64,000 nt of DNA from Serratia rhizosphaerae (GCF_009817885.1 NZ_CP041764.1:806001-870000), one strand, 5' to 3'; shown: positions 1 to 8,739, numbered from the stretch's first letter. The notes: generated by a model not told the origin, from the letters alone. Numbers and translations are program-made.

Positions 1-60
1 GATACCAGCGGCAATCATTGCCATGCTATGCATCACATTCGGCAGAAAAGCCAAAAATTA

Positions 61-80
61 ATCCCGGCCGGAGCCGGGAT
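61..80 (-). terminator. Stem-loop after pgl, possible terminator
   Basis: A perfect 8-bp stem (ATCCCGGC, loop CGGA, GCCGGGAT) lies 65 nt past the pgl stop. On the minus strand it is followed by TAATTTTTGG, a modest T-rich tail, so it may end pgl transcription. Bases 1-60 hold nothing else that I can recognise. Confidence 0.5.
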
Positions 81-145
81 AATATATCAGCCTATAGAGG
101 GTATCTTTAGCCATACTAAAAGCCGTCACTCCCCCTGCGGCAGGC

Positions 146-1138
146 TTACTTCGCCAGCACGCTGACCCACATCGGGCCTTTGCCTACCGGGTAACGAGCC
201 AGATCCTTCAGGCTGCCGTCCGCCTGAATGGCATGCACCGCCAGGTGGTCGGATTTTTGCCCGACGGAAAGCACAAAGCGTCCGCTGTGATCGATATTGA
301 AGCCGCGCGGCTGCTGCTCGGTCGGGTAGTGGCCGATAACGCTCAGCGTGCTGCCGTCCGCCGATACCGCGAAGGCGCTCAGAATGCTAGCGGTACGGTC
401 GCTGATATACAGGAAGCGGCCGTCCGCCGTGAGGTGAATATCCGCCGCCCAGCAGGTACCTTCAAAGTCCGCCGGCATCGCGTTGATGGTCTGCACCGTG
501 GTGTAGCGCTTGCCATCGTCCTCAATCGCCAGCACGTCCACCGTGCTGTCCAGCTCATTCACCAGGTAGGCGTAGCGTTGGTTGCCGTGGAACGCCATAT
601 GACGCGGGCCGGCGCCGGCGGCGGTCGCCACGCTCTGCTGGCTGTGCGGCGTCAGCTTTCCGTCCAGGCTCAGATCAAACAGGCGCACGCGGTCTTCTTT
701 CAGGCACGGCACCAGCAGCAGCTGGTTGGTCGGATCGATATTGGCGGAGTGCGGCGCGGTCAGGCCGTCCAGCTGCTGCAGCGGCGCGGTCACCACGCCA
801 TCGTGGCCGATTGGACTGATAGTGGCGTTGTTGCCGCTGTAGGACACGGCGAACAGATAACGGCCCTGCAAATCGGTGGAGATGTGCGTCGGGCTGCCCG
901 GCAGCGGCGCCATGCCCGCTTCCTGCAGCGTGCCGTCGTGCTCAATGCGATAGCTCACCACGCCAAACGCCGGGCGTACGCCTACGTACAGATGGGTGCG
1001 GTCCGGGTGAATCGCCATCGGCTGTACCTGTCCCGGCACCTCGACGGTTTGCAGCAGCGCCAGCGCGCCGGCGTCATCCAGCTGCCAGACGTGGATTTGC
1101 TGGCTTTCAGGGCTGGCGACATAAACGATTTGCTTCAT
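146..1138 (-). CDS. pgl: 6-phosphogluconolactonase
   Basis: This 330-aa protein is the YbhE/Pgl-type 6-phosphogluconolactonase, which hydrolyses 6-phosphogluconolactone to 6-phosphogluconate in the cytosolic oxidative pentose phosphate pathway. The length and the N-terminus MKQIVYVASPESQQIHVW match the E. coli enzyme (331 aa). The repeated strand-rich blocks, such as HPDRTHLYVGVRP and LTADGRFLYISDR, fit its seven-bladed beta-propeller. The ATG at 1138 has a good AAGGAG Shine-Dalgarno. It diverges from ybhA, the neighbour it also has in E. coli. A 12-bp palindrome lies 24 nt upstream of the start and could be an operator. Identity is secure; the catalytic residues were not checked individually. 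Confidence 0.96.
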   Translation of the reverse strand: MKQIVYVASPESQQIHVWQLDDAGALALLQTVEVPGQVQPMAIHPDRTHLYVGVRPAFGVVSYRIEHDGTLQEAGMAPLPGSPTHISTDLQGRYLFAVSYSGNNATISPIGHDGVVTAPLQQLDGLTAPHSANIDPTNQLLLVPCLKEDRVRLFDLSLDGKLTPHSQQSVATAAGAGPRHMAFHGNQRYAYLVNELDSTVDVLAIEDDGKRYTTVQTINAMPADFEGTCWAADIHLTADGRFLYISDRTASILSAFAVSADGSTLSVIGHYPTEQQPRGFNIDHSGRFVLSVGQKSDHLAVHAIQADGSLKDLARYPVGKGPMWVSVLAK

Positions 1139-1161
1139 GTTGGCTCCTTACGAGAAAAAGA

Positions 1162-1173
1162 GAAACCGGTTTC
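1162..1173. promoter_or_regulatory. Perfect palindrome, possible LacI-family operator
   Basis: GAAACCGGTTTC is a perfect 12-bp palindrome with the central CG typical of LacI/GalR-family operators. It sits 24 nt upstream of the pgl ATG. A second, imperfect half (TCGGTTTTC) follows near 1181. The regulator is unknown, and a sugar- or gluconate-type repressor is only an inference. Confidence 0.35.
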
Positions 1174-1312
1174 ATCTCAATCGGTTTTCTCTAGCTTACC
1201 TGACAAATGAGACATAACAAGCCTGGCGAATCAGCAAATCTCCTGTGGTTTTATCCGTCGGTGATCGGGTGTACTATCGGATTAATTTCCATACTAATTA
1301 TTCGAGACATCT

Positions 1313-2134
1313 ATGACCTACCGCGTTATCGCCCTCGATCTGGACGGCACCCTGCTGGACACCCAAAAACGTATCTTGCCGCAGTCGCTGGAAGCTCTGG
1401 CGGCGGCGCGCGCCGCCGGCGTCAAAGTGGTGGTGGTGACCGGCCGCCATCACGTCGCCATTCATCCGTTTTATCAGGCGCTGGAACTGAACACGCCGGC
1501 TATCTGCTGCAACGGCACCTATCTGTATGACTTCCAGCAGCAAAAGGTGCTGGCGGCCGATCCGCTGCCGAAAGAGCAGGCCAAACAGGTGCTGCAGATG
1601 CTCAGACAAAGTGGGATCCACGGCCTGATGTATGTGGACGATGCGATGCTGTATCAGGAGCCCAGCGGCCATGTGACCCGTTCGCTGACCTGGGCTGAGA
1701 AGCTGCCGCCCGCACAGCGCCCGACGCTGCTGCAGGTCGACAGCCTGACCCAGGCCGCCGACGACGCGCGCTCAATCTGGAAATTCGCCACCTCGCATGC
1801 CGATACCGCGGCGCTGCGCGAGTTTGCCGAAACGGTGGAAAAAGAGCTGGGGCTGGCCTGCGAATGGTCGTGGCACGATCAGGTGGATATCGCCAAGAAC
1901 GGCAACAGCAAGGGCAAACGCCTGCGCCAGTGGGTGGAATCTCAGGGGCTGACGATGGACCAGGTGGTGGCCTTCGGCGATAACTACAACGATCTGAGCA
2001 TGCTGGAAGCCGCCGGCCTCGGCGTGGCGATGGGCAATGCCGACGAGGCTATCAAACAGCGCGCCGATCTGACCATCGCCGATCACCTGCAGCCCGGCAT
2101 CGCCGAGGTTATCCGCAGCCGCGTCCTGGCCTGA
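1313..2134 (+). CDS. ybhA: Pyridoxal phosphate phosphatase, HAD family
   Basis: This 273-aa cytosolic HAD-superfamily hydrolase is of the Cof/YbhA type. Motif I DLDGT lies at residues 9-13, with Asp9 and Asp11 as the expected nucleophile and acid. A lysine-containing NGNSKGKRL stretch near 200 and the acidic motif GDNYNDLSML near 220 bind the leaving phosphate and Mg2+. E. coli YbhA dephosphorylates pyridoxal 5'-phosphate and, more weakly, fructose 1,6-bisphosphate. The family assignment is certain; the substrate is inferred from orthology and from the conserved position between pgl and modC. It is convergent with modC, with a shared hairpin between them. Confidence 0.92.
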   Translation: MTYRVIALDLDGTLLDTQKRILPQSLEALAAARAAGVKVVVVTGRHHVAIHPFYQALELNTPAICCNGTYLYDFQQQKVLAADPLPKEQAKQVLQMLRQSGIHGLMYVDDAMLYQEPSGHVTRSLTWAEKLPPAQRPTLLQVDSLTQAADDARSIWKFATSHADTAALREFAETVEKELGLACEWSWHDQVDIAKNGNSKGKRLRQWVESQGLTMDQVVAFGDNYNDLSMLEAAGLGVAMGNADEAIKQRADLTIADHLQPGIAEVIRSRVLA

Positions 2135-2142
2135 CACCGTGC

Positions 2143-2164
2143 GCCCTCTCCGCCCGGAGAGGGC
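2143..2164. terminator. Convergent hairpin between ybhA and modC
   Basis: A 9-bp perfect stem GCCCTCTCC-GCCC-GGAGAGGGC fills the 30-bp gap between the convergent ybhA and modC stop codons. Neither flank has a long T run, so it may be a weak bidirectional terminator or an mRNA 3'-end stabiliser. Confidence 0.5.
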
Positions 2165-3232
2165 TTAACGCGCTTCGCGGCTGATTGAGACGCTTTTTAC
2201 CTGCGCATACAGCCACTGGCCCGGCTTAATCGCCAGCTCATCACGCGCCCACGGGGTAATACGTGCCCACAGCACGCTGTCGCCGACCAACAGTTTCACC
2301 TCTATCTGCCCGCCGACTTCCAGGCACTCTATCACCTTGGCCGGCAGGATATTGCGGATGCTGCTGTTATGCGGCGCCTGCAGCACCAGCGAAACGTCGG
2401 CGGCATTGATACGGATACGCAGCTGCGTGCCGATCGGCGCATCCACCGCGCTGACCCACAGGCGTTGATCCCCCAGCCGCAGCGCGCTCATCGCATAGCG
2501 CTCATGGTGTTCAATCACGCTGACGTTCAGCACGCTGCTTTGATCTTCCCGCTGCAGCCACGGCCGCAGCGCATTGCTGGCCCACACCGCCTCCAGATCG
2601 CCGCAGGCCAGCACCTGACCGCGGTCCAGCACCATCACCTGGCCGGCCAGCCGCAGAATTTCATCCATACTGTGGCTGACGTACAGAATCGGGATATTGA
2701 CGTCCTGCGCTAGCCGCTCCAGATACGGCAGCAGCTCGCGCTTACGCGGCAGATCGAGCGACGCCAGCGGCTCATCCATCAGCAGCAGCTCTGGCGCGGT
2801 CAGCAGCGCGCGGCCGATCGCCACCCGCTGTTTCTCGCCGCCGGAAAGAGTCAGCGGCAGGCGACCCAGCAGCGCGCCGATACCCAGCAGGTCGACGATA
2901 TTATCGAACTGGGCGCGCATCGACGCCGCCATGCCGTACTGCAGATTACCGCGCACCCGGTAGTGCGGGAACAGACGCGCATCCTGAAACACATAGCCGA
3001 TATGGCGTTTTTCCGGCGGCAGACACAGGCCGCGTTCACAATCCACCAGCGTGCGTCCGTTCAGGACAATGCGCCCGCTGTCCGGCCGGGTCAGGCCGCC
3101 GATCGCGTTGATCAGTGAGGTTTTCCCCGCGCCGGACAGGCCGAAAATTGCCGTGATGCCCTGCGCCGGCAGGCTCTCTTTGACCTGCAGTTGCAGATCG
3201 CCGAGGCGCTGGCTGAAATCCAGTTCTAACAT
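2165..3232 (-). CDS. modC: Molybdate ABC transporter ATP-binding protein
   Basis: This 355-aa protein is the ATPase subunit of the ModABC molybdate importer and acts on the cytoplasmic face of the inner membrane. The Walker A motif GLSGAGKTS is at residues 31-39. The ABC signature LSGGEKQR and Walker B LLLMDEP follow, with the H-loop in YVSHSMDEI. After the ATPase core, the last 70 or so residues form a MOP domain that binds molybdate or tungstate and distinguishes ModC from generic ABC ATPases. The start codon directly abuts the modB stop (TGA-ATG), which indicates translational coupling. It is the last gene of the modABC operon. Confidence 0.97.
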   Translation of the reverse strand: MLELDFSQRLGDLQLQVKESLPAQGITAIFGLSGAGKTSLINAIGGLTRPDSGRIVLNGRTLVDCERGLCLPPEKRHIGYVFQDARLFPHYRVRGNLQYGMAASMRAQFDNIVDLLGIGALLGRLPLTLSGGEKQRVAIGRALLTAPELLLMDEPLASLDLPRKRELLPYLERLAQDVNIPILYVSHSMDEILRLAGQVMVLDRGQVLACGDLEAVWASNALRPWLQREDQSSVLNVSVIEHHERYAMSALRLGDQRLWVSAVDAPIGTQLRIRINAADVSLVLQAPHNSSIRNILPAKVIECLEVGGQIEVKLLVGDSVLWARITPWARDELAIKPGQWLYAQVKSVSISREAR

Positions 3233-3922
3233 TCAGCCTCCCATCCGCTTGCGGCCCCAGCGGGCCAGCCACTCGGACGCCATCAGCGAACACAGCGACA
3301 GCACAATGGCAATCACGCACAGGCGCGCGGCGGCGCCCTCCGCCCCCGGCGTCTCAATCAGGGTGTACATCGCCAGCGGAATGGTGCGGGTTTCACCGGG
3401 AATATTGGAGACAAAGGTAATGGTGGCGCCAAACTCCCCCAGCGAGCGGGCGAAGGCCAGCACCACGCCGACAATCACCCCCGGCAGCGACAGCGGCAGG
3501 GTTATGGTGAAAAACACCCGCCACGGGCTGGCGCCCAACGTGCGCGCCGCCTGTTCCAGGCGCCGGTCCACCGCCTCCAGCGCCAGGCGGATCGCCCGCA
3601 CCATCAGCGGAAACGCCACTACCGCCGACGCCAGCGCCGCGCCGCGCCAGCTGAAACTGAAGCTGAAGCCGAACCAGTCATACAGCCACTCACCGATGAC
3701 CCCGCGCCGCCCCATAGCAATCAGCAACAGGTAGCCGACCACCACCGGCGGCAGCACCAGTGGCAGATGGATAATGCTGTCCAGCAGCGATTTGCCGGGG
3801 AAATTACGGCGCACCAGAATCCAGGCGGTCAAGATGCCCAGCGGCAGGCTGCAAACCACCGCCAGGCTGGAGACCTTCAGGCTCAGCGCCAGCGCCTGCC
3901 ACTCATACTCGCTCAGAATCAT
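3233..3922 (-). CDS. modB: Molybdate ABC transporter permease
   Basis: This 229-aa inner-membrane permease has about five hydrophobic segments. It carries the EAA-type cytoplasmic loop (LEQAARTLGASPWRVFFTI) through which the ATPase ModC docks. It forms the transmembrane channel of the molybdate importer, probably as a dimer. Length and sequence are typical of enterobacterial ModB. The ATG at 3922 overlaps the modA stop by 4 nt (ATGA), and modC starts immediately after its own stop, so the three genes form a tightly coupled operon controlled from the ModE site upstream of modA. Confidence 0.97.
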   Translation of the reverse strand: MILSEYEWQALALSLKVSSLAVVCSLPLGILTAWILVRRNFPGKSLLDSIIHLPLVLPPVVVGYLLLIAMGRRGVIGEWLYDWFGFSFSFSWRGAALASAVVAFPLMVRAIRLALEAVDRRLEQAARTLGASPWRVFFTITLPLSLPGVIVGVVLAFARSLGEFGATITFVSNIPGETRTIPLAMYTLIETPGAEGAAARLCVIAIVLSLCSLMASEWLARWGRKRMGG

Positions 3923-4692
3923 TGCCGTGGAGAGAATCCGTAACGTTTAAACACCGCCGCCGCCTGCGGGCTTTTCAGGTAGGTATAGAACGCGCTGACC
4001 GTCGGGCTGTCGTGGCCTTTGACCATCGCCATCGGGTATTCCACCGGTTTGTGGCTGTCCGCCGGGAACACGCCGACCACCTTCACTTTATTACTGGCCA
4101 GCGCATCAGAGCCGTAAACAATACCCAGCGGCGCTTCCTGCCGCTCCACCAGCGCCATTGCGCTGCGCACATTGTTGGCGCGCGCCAGTTTCGGCGCCAG
4201 CTGCGGCCAGGCTTTCAGGCTCTGCAGCGCTTCTTTAGCGTAAATACCGGCCGGCACGTGATCCGGGTCGCCCACCGCCAGACGCTCGCCATTGAGCAAT
4301 TTCTGCCAGTCGGTGTGCGGCGTGATCGCCACCTTATCCAGTTTGCTGTCTTTGGCGGCAATCAGCACCAGATCGTTGTCCAGCAGCGTATAGCGGCTGT
4401 CTTTGACCATCTGTTGCTTGTCGATGGCATAGTCCATCCACTGCTGGTCGGCGGAAATAAACAGATCGGCCGGCGCGCCCTGCTCAATCTGCCGCGCCAG
4501 CGTCGAAGAGGAAGCAAACGAGGAGACGACCTGCACGTCTTTGCCCTGCTGATACTGCGTGGCAATCTCCTGCAGCGCGTTAGTCAGCGATGCCGCGGCG
4601 AATACGGTCACCTTGTCCGCCGCAGACGCCTGCATCACCAGACCGGACGCCAATACCGCACCGCCCAGCCACCGAGTCCATTGCTGTTTCAT
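3919..4692 (-). CDS. modA: Molybdate-binding periplasmic protein
   Basis: This 257-aa periplasmic solute-binding protein captures molybdate (and tungstate) for ModBC. The signal peptide is residues 1-24 (MKQQWTRWLGGAVLASGLV, then MQASA before the mature protein). The mature start DKVTVFAAASLTNALQEIA carries the conserved AAASL oxyanion-binding segment. Later motifs (SFASSSTLARQIEQGAPADLF; GDPDHVPAG) also match ModA. It is the first gene of modABC, with the ModE operator 38-61 nt upstream of its start. Confidence 0.97.
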   Translation of the reverse strand: MKQQWTRWLGGAVLASGLVMQASAADKVTVFAAASLTNALQEIATQYQQGKDVQVVSSFASSSTLARQIEQGAPADLFISADQQWMDYAIDKQQMVKDSRYTLLDNDLVLIAAKDSKLDKVAITPHTDWQKLLNGERLAVGDPDHVPAGIYAKEALQSLKAWPQLAPKLARANNVRSAMALVERQEAPLGIVYGSDALASNKVKVVGVFPADSHKPVEYPMAMVKGHDSPTVSAFYTYLKSPQAAAVFKRYGFSPRQ

Positions 4693-4729
4693 TGTTAATT
4701 ATCTCCCCCGTCGCAGGACGGATTGCATT

Positions 4730-4753
4730 CGTTATATAAAAAATAATATAACG
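4730..4753. promoter_or_regulatory. ModE operator of modABC
   Basis: Two perfect inverted 8-mers, CGTTATAT and ATATAACG, are separated by 8 A/T bases. This is the architecture of the ModE-molybdate binding site in front of the E. coli mod operon. It lies 38-61 nt upstream of modA, where bound ModE would block transcription when molybdate is plentiful. ModE itself is encoded nearby at 5351. Confidence 0.85.
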
Positions 4754-4881
4754 ACAGACTGCGGCTTGTCATGCGCTTTGTCGGCCCGGTTCCGCGGTGG
4801 TCGTCAAGAGATATCGGCAATAAGGAAAAAAACTTGAACTCCCCGCCACGCATCGCGCGGCAGGGAGTGGAGAAGGGAGAA

Positions 4882-5025
4882 TCAGCTGCGTTTTTCTTTC
4901 GCCGGACCGGCTTTGGAGAAGATGTTGAACACTTCCGCCAGACCATAAATTAAACCGAGGATCACCGCCATGACTACGGGAACCATAACTACAGCAAATA
5001 CTAAACTTTTCAATAATTCCAACAT
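4882..5025 (-). CDS. acrZ: AcrZ, small accessory protein of the AcrAB-TolC pump
   Basis: This 47-aa single-pass inner-membrane protein begins MLELLKSLVFAVVMVPVV and has one long hydrophobic helix with a kink-forming proline, followed by a basic tail (SKAGPAKEKRS). It matches AcrZ (YbhT), which binds the groove of the AcrB drug-efflux transporter and widens export of some antibiotics. The position between modE and modA, on the modABC strand, is the same as in E. coli. The ATG at 5025 follows a GAGG-like Shine-Dalgarno (CGAGT). A possible marbox lies about 135-150 nt upstream, which would fit MarA/SoxS/Rob control. Confidence 0.93.
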   Translation of the reverse strand: MLELLKSLVFAVVMVPVVMAVILGLIYGLAEVFNIFSKAGPAKEKRS

Positions 5026-5157
5026 ACTCGCCTCACTTGTACTGCCTTGCTGAACGACGGCCTGAACCCGGTGGCTGACACGTTTGCGGCTGTCGCTTTA
5101 CGGTATCGGAAATTCACGTTAAAAACAGGGTTATTGTAGCGGCTGTGGCCGCGAAGT

Positions 5158-5176
5158 CCTCAGCCAAACGTGCTGA
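5158..5176 (-). promoter_or_regulatory. Possible marbox upstream of acrZ
   Basis: On the minus strand TCAGCACGTTTGGCTGAGG matches the marbox core (GCAC, then a pyrimidine-rich RYY block) with about four mismatches at the edges. E. coli acrZ is co-regulated with acrAB and tolC by MarA, Rob and SoxS. The rest of 5026-5350, the acrZ/modE divergent region, shows no other clear site. Confidence 0.35.
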
Positions 5177-5350
5177 AATATTCGGCTATGTTACCTCAAC
5201 GCGGGAAAAAATAATGCGATATTTGGCGCATTGTCGTCAGATCGGTGACAATAGCGCATCATATATCGCGCCAGCGCCGCCTCTCCGCCCTATAACCGGA
5301 AGCCCGCACCGCGGCGGATAGCCACTTTTTTGCAGCCTACGGAACGTACC

Positions 5351-6142
5351 ATGCAGGCCGAAATACTTCTGACATTAAAACTGCAGCAAAAACTGTTTGC
5401 CGACCCGCGCCGCATCGCCCTGCTCAAGCAGGTGGCCCATACCGGCTCCATCAGCCAGGGCGCCAAGCTGGCGGGCATCAGCTATAAAAGCGCCTGGGAC
5501 GCCATCAATGAGATGAATCAACTGGCGGAACAGACCGTGGTGGAGCGCGCCACCGGCGGCAAAGGCGGCGGTGGCGCACAGCTGACCCATTATGGGCAGC
5601 GGCTGATCCAGCTGTACGATCTGCTGGGACAAATTCAGCAGAAAGCCTTCGACGTACTGCAGCAGGATCGGCTGCCGCTGGACAGCCTGTTGGCGGCCAT
5701 CTCACGCTTCTCCCTGCAAACCAGCGCCCGCAACCAGTTTTTCGCCACCGTGACGGCGCGCGAGCAGCAACAGGTGCAGCAACACATTCAGCTGCTGCTG
5801 GCCGACGGCCACACCCGACTGATCGCCGCCGTCACCGAACAGAGCGCCGACCGCCTGCAGCTGGCGCCGGGCAAAGAAGTGCTGGCGCTGATTAAGGCTC
5901 CCTGGGTGACGCTCAGCACCGATGACGTCTGCAGCGACGCGGCGGATAACGTACTGCCAGGCCGGGTCGCCCATATTCAGCCCGGCGAGGCGCACAGTGA
6001 AGTGCTGGTTACCCTCGCCGGCGGTGAAACCCTGTGCGCAACGCTGGATAACCACCAACTGCAACGGCTGAAACTGCAGCCGGAAATGCCGGTTAACGCC
6101 CTGTTCAATGCCGATCGGGTGATTATCGCGACGCTGTGCTGA
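5351..6142 (+). CDS. modE: Molybdate-responsive transcriptional regulator ModE
   Basis: This 263-aa regulator represses modABC and activates molybdoenzyme genes when it binds molybdate. The N-terminal winged helix-turn-helix is at about residues 20-110, including GSISQGAKLAGISYKSAWDA and the glycine-rich ATGGKGGGG wing. Two C-terminal MOP-like molybdate-binding domains cover about 124-262 (TSARNQFFATVTARE; SEVLVTLAGGETLCATL). I chose the ATG at 5351 (MQAEILLTLKLQQKLFADPRR) over an in-frame codon at 5330 because it reproduces the E. coli N-terminus and length (262 aa). It is divergent from acrZ and modA and is followed by modF after a 90-nt gap. Confidence 0.96.
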   Translation: MQAEILLTLKLQQKLFADPRRIALLKQVAHTGSISQGAKLAGISYKSAWDAINEMNQLAEQTVVERATGGKGGGGAQLTHYGQRLIQLYDLLGQIQQKAFDVLQQDRLPLDSLLAAISRFSLQTSARNQFFATVTAREQQQVQQHIQLLLADGHTRLIAAVTEQSADRLQLAPGKEVLALIKAPWVTLSTDDVCSDAADNVLPGRVAHIQPGEAHSEVLVTLAGGETLCATLDNHQLQRLKLQPEMPVNALFNADRVIIATLC

Positions 6143-6232
6143 ATGCAATGTATCGTTGCATTTTTGTCAATTGACATCCGCTGGCGATGCGCTTATTTCT
6201 AAACCAAAGAGTTGCAAAAAAAGGAATAAGTG

Positions 6233-7705
6233 ATGTCGTCATTGCGCATTTCGCAAGGTTCATTTCGTTTAAGCGATACCCGCACCCTGTCGCTGGAGAC
6301 GCTAGAGATCCGCGCCGGCGACAGTTGGGCGTTCGTCGGCGCCAACGGCAGCGGCAAATCGGCGCTGGCCCGTGCGCTGGCCGGTGAGCTGCCGCTGCTG
6401 CGCGGCGAACGCCACGGCGACTTTCAGCAGCCGGTGCGCCTCTCTTTCGAACAGCTGCAGAAGATGCTGAGCGATGAGTGGCAGCGCAACAATACCGACC
6501 TGCTCAGCCCTGACGAAGAAGACACCGGCCGTACCGCCGCCGAGATTATTCAGGAAGAACATCCGCACCCGGCGCGCTGTGCACAGCTGGCGGCGCAGTT
6601 CGGCATCAGCGCGCTGCTTGAGCGCCGTTTTAAATATCTCTCCACCGGCGAAACCCGCAAAACGCTGCTGTGCCGCGCCCTGATGGGGCAGCCGGACCTG
6701 CTGATTCTGGATGAGCCGTTTGACGGGCTGGACGTCGCTTCGCGCGCCCAGTTGGCCGAACTGTTGGCGCAGCTGGCACAACAGGGCCATACCCTGGTGC
6801 TGGTGTTAAATCGCTTTGACGAGATCCCCGAGTTTGTTCAGCAGGTCGGCGTACTGGCCGACTGCACGCTGGCCAGCCAGGGCCCGCGCCAACAGGTGAT
6901 GGCCGACGCGCTGGTGGCGCAGCTGGCGCACAGTGAAAACCTCGCCGGTCTGGCGCTGCCGGAAAGCGAGGATCCGCAACAGCAGCCCGCCCTGCCGATG
7001 GATCAGCCGCGAATCGTACTGCGCGATGGCGTGGTCAGCTATAACGATCGCGCCATCATCGATCGTCTCAGCTGGCAGGTGGATCCCGGCCAGCACTGGC
7101 AGATCGTCGGCCCGAACGGCGCCGGCAAATCCACGCTGCTCAGCCTGATCACCGGCGATCACCCGCAGGGCTACAGCAACGATCTGACCCTGTTCGGCCG
7201 TCGCCGCGGCAGCGGCGAAACCATCTGGGAGATCAAACGCCATATCGGTTACGTCAGCAGCAGCCTGCACCTGGAGTACCGCGTCAGCAGCAGCGTACGC
7301 AACGTGATCATTTCCGGTTTCTTTGATTCGATCGGTATCTATCAGGCGGTGTCCGATCGTCAGCGCCAGCTGAGCGAACAGTGGCTGCAGCTGCTGGGGC
7401 TGGGCGGCGCCCAGGGCGAAACGCCGTTCCACAGTCTCTCCTGGGGGCAGCAGCGTTTGGCGCTGATCGCCCGCGCGCTGGTGAAGCACCCGGCGCTGCT
7501 GATCCTGGATGAGCCGCTGCAGGGACTGGATCCGCTTAACCGTCAGCTGGTGCGCCGTTTTATTGATGTGCTGATCGGCGAAGGCGCCACGCAGCTGCTG
7601 TTTGTCTCGCACCACGCGCAAGACGCGCCGCAGTGCATTACCCACCGCTTAAGCTTTGTCCCCGCCGAGAACGGCTATCGTTATCAGCAAGAACAACTAC
7701 ACTGA
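6233..7705 (+). CDS. modF: ModF, duplicated ABC ATPase of the molybdate locus
   Basis: This 490-aa cytosolic protein contains two complete ABC ATPase cassettes. The first has Walker A GANGSGKSA near residue 38, signature LSTGETRK and Walker B LLILDEPFDGLD. The second has GPNGAGKST near 298, LSWGQQRL and LLILDEPLQGLD. There are no membrane segments. Orthologs are called ModF or PhrA (an old 'photorepair' name), and the biochemical role is unresolved. The ATG at 6233 is preferred over the GTG at 6230 because it gives the family N-terminus MSSLRISQG. An AAGGAA Shine-Dalgarno precedes it. It is probably co-transcribed with modE. Confidence 0.93.
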   Translation: MSSLRISQGSFRLSDTRTLSLETLEIRAGDSWAFVGANGSGKSALARALAGELPLLRGERHGDFQQPVRLSFEQLQKMLSDEWQRNNTDLLSPDEEDTGRTAAEIIQEEHPHPARCAQLAAQFGISALLERRFKYLSTGETRKTLLCRALMGQPDLLILDEPFDGLDVASRAQLAELLAQLAQQGHTLVLVLNRFDEIPEFVQQVGVLADCTLASQGPRQQVMADALVAQLAHSENLAGLALPESEDPQQQPALPMDQPRIVLRDGVVSYNDRAIIDRLSWQVDPGQHWQIVGPNGAGKSTLLSLITGDHPQGYSNDLTLFGRRRGSGETIWEIKRHIGYVSSSLHLEYRVSSSVRNVIISGFFDSIGIYQAVSDRQRQLSEQWLQLLGLGGAQGETPFHSLSWGQQRLALIARALVKHPALLILDEPLQGLDPLNRQLVRRFIDVLIGEGATQLLFVSHHAQDAPQCITHRLSFVPAENGYRYQQEQLH

Positions 7706-7714
7706 TCCCTATCA

Positions 7715-7732
7715 GGCGGGGTTCGCCCCGCC
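7715..7732 (+). terminator. Hairpin after modF
   Basis: A perfect 7-bp stem with a stable TTCG tetraloop (GGCGGGG-TTCG-CCCCGCC) starts 9 nt after the modF stop. There is no good T run, so termination would be weak or Rho-assisted. Confidence 0.5.
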
Positions 7733-7917
7733 AACGTCCTTCTGTACGGCGATAAGGCAGCCCGACACGTATTTTTACTGACTGCACCGACCTTTACCGG
7801 CATTAGCTTGTGTTACTATCCGCCTAACCCCCATTTAGCCGGTCGTATGATAGGTTGACGGAACAATGGCGGTCTTTAAAAGCGGTGTCACATATTTATG
7901 TTAAAGGGATAATTGTT

Positions 7918-8739
7918 ATGTGGGGCGTACTGTCAACTGCACTATTTTTCTTGCCGTTTAACCGTCTGATCGCCTGGGTAATTCTGGCGGCATCGGCCGG
8001 TATGGGCATCTATCATCAGATTCTTACGCCGCTGGGCGCGACGTGTCTGGCCGTCATCGCTCTGGCCGCCGGACTGCGTCATCGCTATCACGCCCACACC
8101 GGACTGTCCGTCACGCTGGAAGTTCTGCTGGTTGCCAGCAGTCTGGCGCTGTTTCTGCACCTGGTGCCCGGCATCAACAATCAACTGATCGTGGACGGCA
8201 GTAAGGCCGGGCCGCTCAGCGCGCCTTATACGCTGCGCTACAACTTTGATAAGGCGCTGCTGCCGTTTCTGCTGTTCGCCTGTCTGCCGACGCTGTTCAA
8301 CAGCGGCAAGGCGGCGAAAAGCGTCGGTAACCTGGCGTGGATCCTGCTGATTCTCTGTGTGCCGCTGTTGCTGCTGCTGGCGGTGGCGCTGGGCGGTCTG
8401 AAACTGGAAAGCCATTTCCCTGACTGGATTCTGCCTTTCATGATGGCCAACCTGTTCTTTGTATCGATGGCAGAAGAAGCACTGTTCCGCGGCTACCTGC
8501 AGCAGCGGCTGACCCAGTGGCTGGGCGCCTGGCCGGCGCTGGTGATTGCCGCCCTGTTGTTTGGCGCGGCGCACTTCCCGTCCGGCATGCTGATGGCGAT
8601 CTTCGCTACGCTGTCAGGGCTGCTGTATGGCCTGGCCTGGATGTGGAGCGGACGCCTGTGGGTGCCCATCGCGCTGCACTTTGGCCTGAATATGACGCAT
8701 CTGCTGTTCTTTACCTATCCGTTCTATCAGCACCCTTAA
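7918..8739 (+). CDS. CPBP family intramembrane metalloprotease
   Basis: This 273-aa polytopic inner-membrane protein of the CAAX/Abi (CPBP) family has about eight hydrophobic segments. All three family motifs are present near the C-terminus: EExxxR in AEEALFRGYL, FxxxH in FGAAHFP and HxxxN in HFGLN. They supply the catalytic glutamate and metal ligands in a membrane-embedded protease fold. The bacterial substrate is unknown. The ATG at 7918 is preferred over an in-frame TTG at 7855 because AAAGGGA precedes it at good spacing and the protein then begins in a membrane helix. It sits between modF and galT, where E. coli carries galE. There is no sequence relation to GalE. Confidence 0.88.
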   Translation: MWGVLSTALFFLPFNRLIAWVILAASAGMGIYHQILTPLGATCLAVIALAAGLRHRYHAHTGLSVTLEVLLVASSLALFLHLVPGINNQLIVDGSKAGPLSAPYTLRYNFDKALLPFLLFACLPTLFNSGKAAKSVGNLAWILLILCVPLLLLLAVALGGLKLESHFPDWILPFMMANLFFVSMAEEALFRGYLQQRLTQWLGAWPALVIAALLFGAAHFPSGMLMAIFATLSGLLYGLAWMWSGRLWVPIALHFGLNMTHLLFFTYPFYQHP

